A DNA stretch of 64,000 bases from the NCBI RefSeq assembly GCF_000496695.1, contig NZ_BAUJ01000010.1, forward strand, positions 1-64,000, read 5' to 3'. Every line of letters begins with the position of its first letter. Within the stretch, counting starts at the first letter, position 1. This document shows positions 58,550-64,000 of the stretch, piece by piece. A model generated the notes under the pieces. It had not been told where the DNA came from. It ran no database searches and worked only from the letters and a program-made list of their open reading frames with translations. Origin of the DNA: Vibrio halioticoli NBRC 102217. GTDB lineage: Bacteria > Pseudomonadota > Gammaproteobacteria > Enterobacterales > Vibrionaceae. Made by a program: the position numbers and the translations under genes.

Positions 58550-58988
58550 CCAAATACTCTAATGTATGATTGAATAATATATTGGTCATTAAAGGCTCCC
58601 CTATATTACTCATAATCCAACTATCTATGTAGCTCAAACCACTATTGCAATATCCTTCAAAAATACTAATGGCAAACCTCAAGTTCTCATCTTTTAACGT
58701 ATTTAATGATGGTTCTTTAGCGAGAGCTATCAGATAGATATAAGCATCATGTCCAGTGGTTGCATAAGTTTCCAGCAGAATAGGTGTCGTACTAACTTTA
58801 GATTCCAAAGGCTTGTAGTCATCTAACTGATATCCAATCAAAGCAGCAAAAACCATCAGCTCTTTTATAGTACTGAAAACTCGAACATCACTTTTTGCTC
58901 CTTTCGTGGAACAAAATTTTTCTTCTAACATTTCGAATCTTGCATCTCTACGTACAGGAAGTTTTCGCCAATCAAAACTATCAGGCAT
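58536..58988 (-). CDS. Dnd system-associated protein 4
   Basis: A 150-residue protein resembling the small dnd-system-associated protein 4 family (TIGR04062-like): RRDARFEMLEEKF, then VFSTIKELMVFAALIGYQ. The family is tied to phosphorothioation loci but has no known function. It overlaps the ATPase gene by 8 bp and dndA by 14 bp, so it is inside the operon. It does not look like DndE. The assignment is by recollection of family features. Confidence 0.6.
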   Translation of the reverse strand: MPDSFDWRKLPVRRDARFEMLEEKFCSTKGAKSDVRVFSTIKELMVFAALIGYQLDDYKPLESKVSTTPILLETYATTGHDAYIYLIALAKEPSLNTLKDENLRFAISIFEGYCNSGLSYIDSWIMSNIGEPLMTNILFNHTLEYLVDNE

Positions 58989-61041
58989 TAGTTGGGATCT
59001 CCTCTATCGTTACCTTGTCAAAATCACTACCAAAGTGTACAACATTATAATTATGCCCTTGCACCGTCAGGCGCGTCGGATACTGTCCACCAAAGTCATC
59101 TTCAGCGAGCACAGTATGCTGAACAAGGTTATACTCTTTGCCAATATGATGACGGATACCTTTATCTGTATGACTCTCAGTCCATTGAGCTTGAGAAAAC
59201 ATAAATATTGATTGATCCACTTTATTTGCAATGTAACGCACTAATTCGCGACCATTATCCGGTCCAATAAAAGCAAGAATCGAATCAGCAATAAACGGAG
59301 CTGTTGTGCCAGGGGTAAGTAGATGCTGTTTGTTGTAGCTTCGATCCTTTGAGAGCTCAATCAATGCAACAATAAAAGAAATTGCTAACATAGCTTGATA
59401 ACCATTCCCAGCAGCTACGCGCTTACCTTCTTTATCAACAATTGCCCATGTAAAACTGCCGCTATTAGCGTTAGTGTCTTTTTTTACTGTGTAACCATTA
59501 AACGCAACCTGATTAAACAAAGACTGCATTTTATTGAGAAGTATTTGGTCAACACCTTCTTTGGAAGAATTTATAGCATCTTCGTATAATCTCATTATTT
59601 TTTCAGTAGCTAAAATCAAACGTTTAACTTTTTGTGCTTTTGGTTGAGTCGAAGACAAACTACTAATTTGCTTATCAATATCTTTAATATCGATATCCTT
59701 CCTACGAACTTTCTGTCTTAGGTCTGGAATTTCTTTATTTAGCTGATCACATTTAGATTTAGCTACATCTTTGGCTTTCTCGATCACTTTTATATCGTCG
59801 ATATCAGAGTCAATAATAGTATGACTTATTTCCTGAATACTAACCTCTAATTGTTGCATTTGATCTTCACAATCATCAATATCAGCTAGTAGTTTTTCCA
59901 TAGCCGCTTTCGATAAAGCATTCTTACGCAATTTATCTTGCAGATTTATTGCAGAATCCCAACGCCGCTTAAGACTTGGATCGACAGCATGTTTACCCAA
60001 CTCTTCAAGAAAATACTTTGCTGTACTACTATCTTCTATATTAGCACCACAAATACATTCTTTATTTTCAATAATCTCGCGTAATAACTGCTTGTCTACT
60101 GTATAACGTAAAGACTTATTAAGTTCTTCCGTATTAATACCAGAAATATTGATTAAAGCAAGTTTTTGACAATATGTATTTAGTGCCCAACCTGGGGTTT
60201 TTGAAATTTTGTCAGCTAGTAATTGATTATGTTGTCTTTTATAATTATTAAGTAGTTGAATCTGCTTCGAACGTAGTTTTATTTTTTCTTCAATAATAGT
60301 CTTATCAAATCGAGTAAGCTTTGCAATTTGCGATTCATATTCTTTTTCTGCATTTTGCAATTCAGCCTTCTTTCTCGTTAGAATTTTTTCTTCTCGCGCT
60401 AAGCTTGCAACTAGTTCATCTTTTCTTGTCAAAATGTCGTTTATCTTATTACCAGTATCATACTGCTTTAGATCTTTCTGATAGCTTGTTTTTATGCTAT
60501 TCAAATGCTTGACTGTGGTTTTTGCCACAGTCAGCCCCAGAACCTTTTCAATAGCATCCTTGATATGGGAAAAATCATTCTGACTACTTAAAGTGCCAGT
60601 ACCTTCTCCTTGATAAAAGAAATACTTAGACATTTCTTTTGGCAAAAATTGATTTATCAAAGTATTAGGATTACTTTCAGGCCTATCAGCATAGCAACCA
60701 TCATTGATCTCATACACATGAAGATTACTCTTGTGGCTATTTTGAGCCTTAACTCGCCGAACCTCAAGCAATCGATTTTCATGCTCTAACTGAAGACAAA
60801 CGCTGAATGTGCTCTTACCTTGTCTTGCCGCATGTTTATTCAATAAATTCTGGGCATCTAATAAATTTTCTGTCGTTTCCTCGTAGAGACACCAACGAAG
60901 TGCATTCAGAAGTGCCGTCTTACCACCATTATTCTCACCGTGGATCAAAGTAACCGGACGCTTTGGATCTACAGCAAAATCTATAGATTGCTTACCATAG
61001 AACTGACGAAAATTATTGATTTCAAGTCTTATTAATTTCAT
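58981..61041 (-). CDS. Rad50/SMC-like ATPase, DndD-like
   Basis: A 686-residue ABC/SMC-type ATPase. The N-terminal lobe has Walker A GENNGGKT (35-42) after INNFRQFYGKQ. Long coiled coils (about 190-280 and 370-500) flank a CIC motif (Cys329, Cys331) that could act as a zinc hook, as in Rad50/DndD relatives. The C-terminal signature is degenerate (AAGNGYQAMLAISFIVALIE near 546, instead of LSGGE) and the Walker B-like PFIADSIL (Asp586) lacks an obvious catalytic Glu. It resembles DndD, which supports DNA phosphorothioation, but other defence ATPases share this architecture. It overlaps the gene upstream by 20 bp. Confidence 0.7.
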   Translation of the reverse strand: MKLIRLEINNFRQFYGKQSIDFAVDPKRPVTLIHGENNGGKTALLNALRWCLYEETTENLLDAQNLLNKHAARQGKSTFSVCLQLEHENRLLEVRRVKAQNSHKSNLHVYEINDGCYADRPESNPNTLINQFLPKEMSKYFFYQGEGTGTLSSQNDFSHIKDAIEKVLGLTVAKTTVKHLNSIKTSYQKDLKQYDTGNKINDILTRKDELVASLAREEKILTRKKAELQNAEKEYESQIAKLTRFDKTIIEEKIKLRSKQIQLLNNYKRQHNQLLADKISKTPGWALNTYCQKLALINISGINTEELNKSLRYTVDKQLLREIIENKECICGANIEDSSTAKYFLEELGKHAVDPSLKRRWDSAINLQDKLRKNALSKAAMEKLLADIDDCEDQMQQLEVSIQEISHTIIDSDIDDIKVIEKAKDVAKSKCDQLNKEIPDLRQKVRRKDIDIKDIDKQISSLSSTQPKAQKVKRLILATEKIMRLYEDAINSSKEGVDQILLNKMQSLFNQVAFNGYTVKKDTNANSGSFTWAIVDKEGKRVAAGNGYQAMLAISFIVALIELSKDRSYNKQHLLTPGTTAPFIADSILAFIGPDNGRELVRYIANKVDQSIFMFSQAQWTESHTDKGIRHHIGKEYNLVQHTVLAEDDFGGQYPTRLTVQGHNYNVVHFGSDFDKVTIEEIPTNA

Positions 61042-61252
61042 TTACGATATCTTCCGCATTTACTTCAATAATATCTTTAATCTTCTGAATATGACGACTT
61101 TGCACCAAATCCCCATAATATAACTCTTTTTCAAATAACATTACCTGTAATGCAGCCTTATGAGCTGCTGACTTCTTCGAGTAATCCTGGTGAGCAACCT
61201 TTGTATCTTTATCAACTTCCTTCAACAAAGCTTTAAATGCATTAAGATCCAT
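61022..61252 (-). CDS. 76-aa protein in the dnd-like operon
   Basis: A 76-residue, helical, Lys/Asp/Glu-rich protein (starts MDLNAFKALLKEVDKDTK). I do not recognise its family. It is tightly packed: it overlaps the helicase stop by 1 bp and the ATPase start by 20 bp, so it is very likely expressed with them and could be a partner or coupling subunit of the ATPase. It does not resemble DndE. Confidence 0.6.
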   Translation of the reverse strand: MDLNAFKALLKEVDKDTKVAHQDYSKKSAAHKAALQVMLFEKELYYGDLVQSRHIQKIKDIIEVNAEDIVNEINKT

Positions 61253-63417
61253 TAATAAATCCCCAATTCGGTAATTCTTTTTTCTATATCTTCAGGATTA
61301 ATTGCTGTTAACTTAAAATCCTCTATCCTTTCTAACTCTGCGCGGCATAAACTTTGACTAAAATGATTAACTACTCCTGGCAAAGGAAGTACGATAAAAT
61401 CAACAATCAAAGCTTCTTTTTTTCCTTGCGCTTTCCTTAACACCCTTCCTCTTCTTTGTACATATTGCCTCGGATTACGTGTACTTGCTAGAATAAACGC
61501 ACTTTGACAAACTGGCACATCAATTCCTTCATCCAGCACCTTCATGGCTACAAGGGAGTCAATATTTTGTTCTTTGAAACTATCCATGATCTTACACCTA
61601 TCAGAGGATGTTTCTTTAGATGTAAATTTTGCAACCTTACATCCATATTCATGTAGGCTATTCGTCACCTTAGTTATATATGGTGTATCATCTCCAGGTG
61701 CCGAACCTTCGCCTACATAAATCAAAGAATGTACGAGCGACAACTCAGGATGTGTTTTCAAATAAGCTAATAATGCAGGAAGTTTACCGGAACTTGTAGC
61801 TAGTAACCTTGATCTAGCTCCACACAAGTTAGTAAGCATTGATTGTTCATCAATTGTTAGTTTTTTAGATTTAGCTGTCAAAATGAACTTTTGAATTTTT
61901 GCCGAATAATTTTCGAAAGACTCTTGCTCATATTCGTCTAGATAGACAGGTACAAGATCGTACTTATATGGTGTTAATATTCCGTCTCTTATCGCATCAC
62001 TTAGTGAATATTCACTTATGATTCCTTTGAAATAAGAAAGTAAATTCTGCCTCACCGTATCAGGGAATGGCGAGCCTTCCATCTCATCATCATCAGTACG
62101 AAAAGGTGTGGCTGATAAACCAATTCGAAAGCGAGCTGAAGGTAAAGCTTCAAAATAGCCTTGGCTTCCAAGATGGTGACACTCATCACCGATTAATAGC
62201 ATATTTTCAGGAGGAACTTTGGCGATTTTCGACTGGAATAAACTAGAAGAGAGAGTCTTATTAACGACAACAACACATATGAAATCCAAAGTCCCAGTCC
62301 GGAAGCGTAATAATTTTTTGTCGAAAGTTGCCGACCATTTATTAGATGCTCCGTAGCATTGTATTGGTACTACATTGAAAGGGGCTAGCTCTTTCACCCA
62401 TTGATTGGCTAATTCAATATAAGGGACACTAATGATAACAAAAGTAGCTTCACGGTTTCTTCGCCGCTCTTCATAAAGTTCAATCATTGCAGAAATCGAC
62501 GTAAATGTTTTACCGGAGCCTGTAGCTAACTTGAATAACCCATTGTAATGGGCTTTACGCCAACTAGCGATTGCATCAACTTGATGTGAAAACAATTCAA
62601 AAGGCTTTCCATTTATCGTCAATGGCTTATGAGGTATCTTCGTTTCAATATTTAATTTTTCTAACCGTTGTTCAGACTTAGGAAAACTGTAAGTGAAAAA
62701 TACCTGACTAGTTTCAGACTTAACATGACAGGCAAACAACTCCTTATGGAGTTTTTCAACATCTAAACCTAATTGAATTTTTTGATAAGCTTCTGAATCA
62801 ATAGCTACAACTCTTGCTCGTTTTTTTGAATTACTCCAAAGGGCGTTAAAATTATCAACTTCTACTTGTCCATAATCAACAAATGATTCCCGCCAACTAA
62901 AAAATAAAGATACCTCTTCAGAGTTATACTTAGACAGTCCAGCCAACGTTTCATTGGCCGATCCACTAAAAACTACTGTCTGGTCTTTTTGATAAAAGAT
63001 ACCTATTTTTTTATGAAACATCCCTTGGTGAGTAAATGCAAATTTGATCTCTAACTGCTCCTTAGCCACCATATAGGCCAATAGTTTGAGATTTATATCT
63101 TTAGCTTCAATTAATAACTCTGCAAGTTGAAGTGATTTAGATTTACAAGGGTGTAACACCCCTTCCATAACTGCTTCATATTCATCATCAGAAAGGGGAT
63201 CACCAATGATAAGGCGCATTTTTCCATCAGCATGAATAAACTTTTCTAACCCTTTAGCAGCAGAAGCTAAGACAGACGAAGAGAAATACCCCACCGCACG
63301 ATCATAACGATTTGCATTTGTAAGCAAAGGGATATGGACACAGTTCAAAATATCATCATCATCTGTATCATATTTCGCTTTAAGTTTAAGATCAGAAAAA
63401 TGCATTGATATTCTCAA
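61252..63417 (-). CDS. HKD-nuclease/helicase fusion, dnd-type restriction protein
   Basis: A 721-residue protein with an N-terminal phospholipase D-like nuclease domain (HKD-type: H135-x-K137 in FHKKIGIF, and SGSANE at 151-156) and a C-terminal superfamily 2 helicase. Helicase motifs are TGSGKT, the DECH box (LIGDECHHLG), GLSATPFR and QRRGRVLRKAQG. This layout matches the phosphorothioation-linked restriction enzyme family (TIGR04095-like). It would translocate on and cut DNA lacking the modification, but this is inference from the family. It overlaps the next gene upstream by 4 bp (ATGA). Confidence 0.78.
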   Translation of the reverse strand: MRISMHFSDLKLKAKYDTDDDDILNCVHIPLLTNANRYDRAVGYFSSSVLASAAKGLEKFIHADGKMRLIIGDPLSDDEYEAVMEGVLHPCKSKSLQLAELLIEAKDINLKLLAYMVAKEQLEIKFAFTHQGMFHKKIGIFYQKDQTVVFSGSANETLAGLSKYNSEEVSLFFSWRESFVDYGQVEVDNFNALWSNSKKRARVVAIDSEAYQKIQLGLDVEKLHKELFACHVKSETSQVFFTYSFPKSEQRLEKLNIETKIPHKPLTINGKPFELFSHQVDAIASWRKAHYNGLFKLATGSGKTFTSISAMIELYEERRRNREATFVIISVPYIELANQWVKELAPFNVVPIQCYGASNKWSATFDKKLLRFRTGTLDFICVVVVNKTLSSSLFQSKIAKVPPENMLLIGDECHHLGSQGYFEALPSARFRIGLSATPFRTDDDEMEGSPFPDTVRQNLLSYFKGIISEYSLSDAIRDGILTPYKYDLVPVYLDEYEQESFENYSAKIQKFILTAKSKKLTIDEQSMLTNLCGARSRLLATSSGKLPALLAYLKTHPELSLVHSLIYVGEGSAPGDDTPYITKVTNSLHEYGCKVAKFTSKETSSDRCKIMDSFKEQNIDSLVAMKVLDEGIDVPVCQSAFILASTRNPRQYVQRRGRVLRKAQGKKEALIVDFIVLPLPGVVNHFSQSLCRAELERIEDFKLTAINPEDIEKRITELGIY

Positions 63418-64000
63418 TTAAGCCATTCAGTAAGGTTACGCCATGCGTTACTTAATAATAGTATGGTTCTCTCATCGATCTGTTGTTTTGTCCATTCATC
63501 TGCAAAAGTAATATCTACAAACTTGGTCTCTAACATTAAGATTGATGCATTTCGCATAGCTTCGGTTGAAACCACTCCGTCAGCGGATAATATATCCTCT
63601 ATATTGCTGATTGAATCATTTGACAATGCTTGGAGCAGATGTTGCTTCAAATTATACCAAGAAGGTGGATTTGTAGTAGAGACCCCATTTCGAACATCAA
63701 TGAGGACATTACCTATCTTATTAAACTCCTCAGGGTTTGCAATTATGTCTTCACCCCACCCCTCAGTAGAACCACCGTTAAACACTTTCTTAATTACATC
63801 CTTACTTGAAAGTAATTCCCACATCATCGGGGAAAGAAATTGCGCACTAGCTCTATCTGAAAGTTCATAAGCTAAATCATTCAATTCGATACCATGCATT
63901 CCAGCTAAAAGTAGTAACTTAATACTTTTAGCTTTAGTTAGGATCTGCTGTTTAGAACAAATATCAAGCCACTTTTCCTCAATAGTTTCTTTTGGAGAGC
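63414..64000 (-). CDS. Partial gene, unknown protein at the head of the visible dnd-like operon
   Basis: The reading frame stays open from its stop at 63414 to the window edge, so the start lies beyond base 64000. The visible 195 residues end in LLSNAWRNLTEWLN. An internal ATG at 63899 is not a convincing start, since the upstream frame reads as coding (ETIEEKWLDICSKQQILTKA). I do not recognise the family. It shares an ATGA overlap with the helicase start and so belongs to the same operon. It could be a DndB-like or another modification subunit, but nothing seen supports this. Confidence 0.6.
   Translation of the reverse strand, partial: SPKETIEEKWLDICSKQQILTKAKSIKLLLLAGMHGIELNDLAYELSDRASAQFLSPMMWELLSSKDVIKKVFNGGSTEGWGEDIIANPEEFNKIGNVLIDVRNGVSTTNPPSWYNLKQHLLQALSNDSISNIEDILSADGVVSTEAMRNASILMLETKFVDITFADEWTKQQIDERTILLLSNAWRNLTEWLN

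Noticed and set aside
58536..58988. DndE identity for the 150-aa protein
   Set aside because: DndE is smaller and has a different conserved N-terminal region; the motifs here fit dnd-associated protein 4 better.
58906..59211. Frames on the + strand under the ATPase and dnd-associated genes
   Set aside because: They are antisense to well-supported coding sequence and look like shadows.

Overview
The window reads as chromosomal DNA of a Vibrio-like gammaproteobacterium (Vibrionaceae). The proteins closely resemble E. coli and Vibrio core enzymes: FadE, NhaA, RsuA, RadD, L25, MaeA, SanA, TrxB, CydDC, SerC, SstT and PepT. Several blocks keep gene orders known from E. coli (bcr-rsuA-radD-rplY and trxB-cydD-cydC). 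This assignment is inferred from protein similarity and gene order; no rRNA or tRNA gene is present to confirm it.

Layout. 1-3.6 kb: fatty-acid beta-oxidation gene fadE, its likely TetR regulator psrA, and a candidate sigma-E-driven small RNA resembling VrrA. 3.6-11 kb: nhaA, a three-gene ABC exporter plus AttH/CrtC-like lipocalin operon, and an SDR-fold protein. 11-16.5 kb: DUF2913-bcr-rsuA, with radD and rplY reading away. 16.5-20.5 kb: a DUF1289 protein, a META-domain lipoprotein, an orphan antidote-like gene, maeA and sanA. 20.6-25.2 kb: trxB and cydDC (cytochrome bd assembly). 25.3-35.5 kb: an oxidoreductase with a divergent LysR regulator, serC, a DUF945 protein, an unusual histidine kinase with a stand-alone receiver, and outer-membrane proteins. 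35.6-41.9 kb: a YgiQ radical-SAM protein, a short MITE-like element, an MMPL/RND exporter, a class 3 lipase, and a repeat-bearing intergenic stretch. 41.9-54.7 kb: an OppA-like binding protein, a TetR-regulated RND efflux pair with a clear operator, sstT, a POT peptide transporter, a GtrA protein, a PLP enzyme and pepT.

From about 55 kb to the right edge the content changes to an AT-richer accessory block related to DNA phosphorothioation (Dnd). It holds a dnd-associated putative methyltransferase on the + strand. Facing it is a tightly overlapping minus-strand operon that enters from beyond the right edge: unknown protein, HKD-nuclease/helicase fusion, 76-aa protein, Rad50/DndD-like ATPase, dnd-associated protein 4, and a DndA-type cysteine desulfurase. 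No DndB, DndC or DndE is visible, so the module is either completed beyond base 64000 or is of an atypical type. This block is the most likely place for an undescribed or poorly described system.

Most transcription units end in recognisable hairpin terminators, listed individually. No CRISPR array, intact insertion sequence, tRNA or rRNA gene was found.
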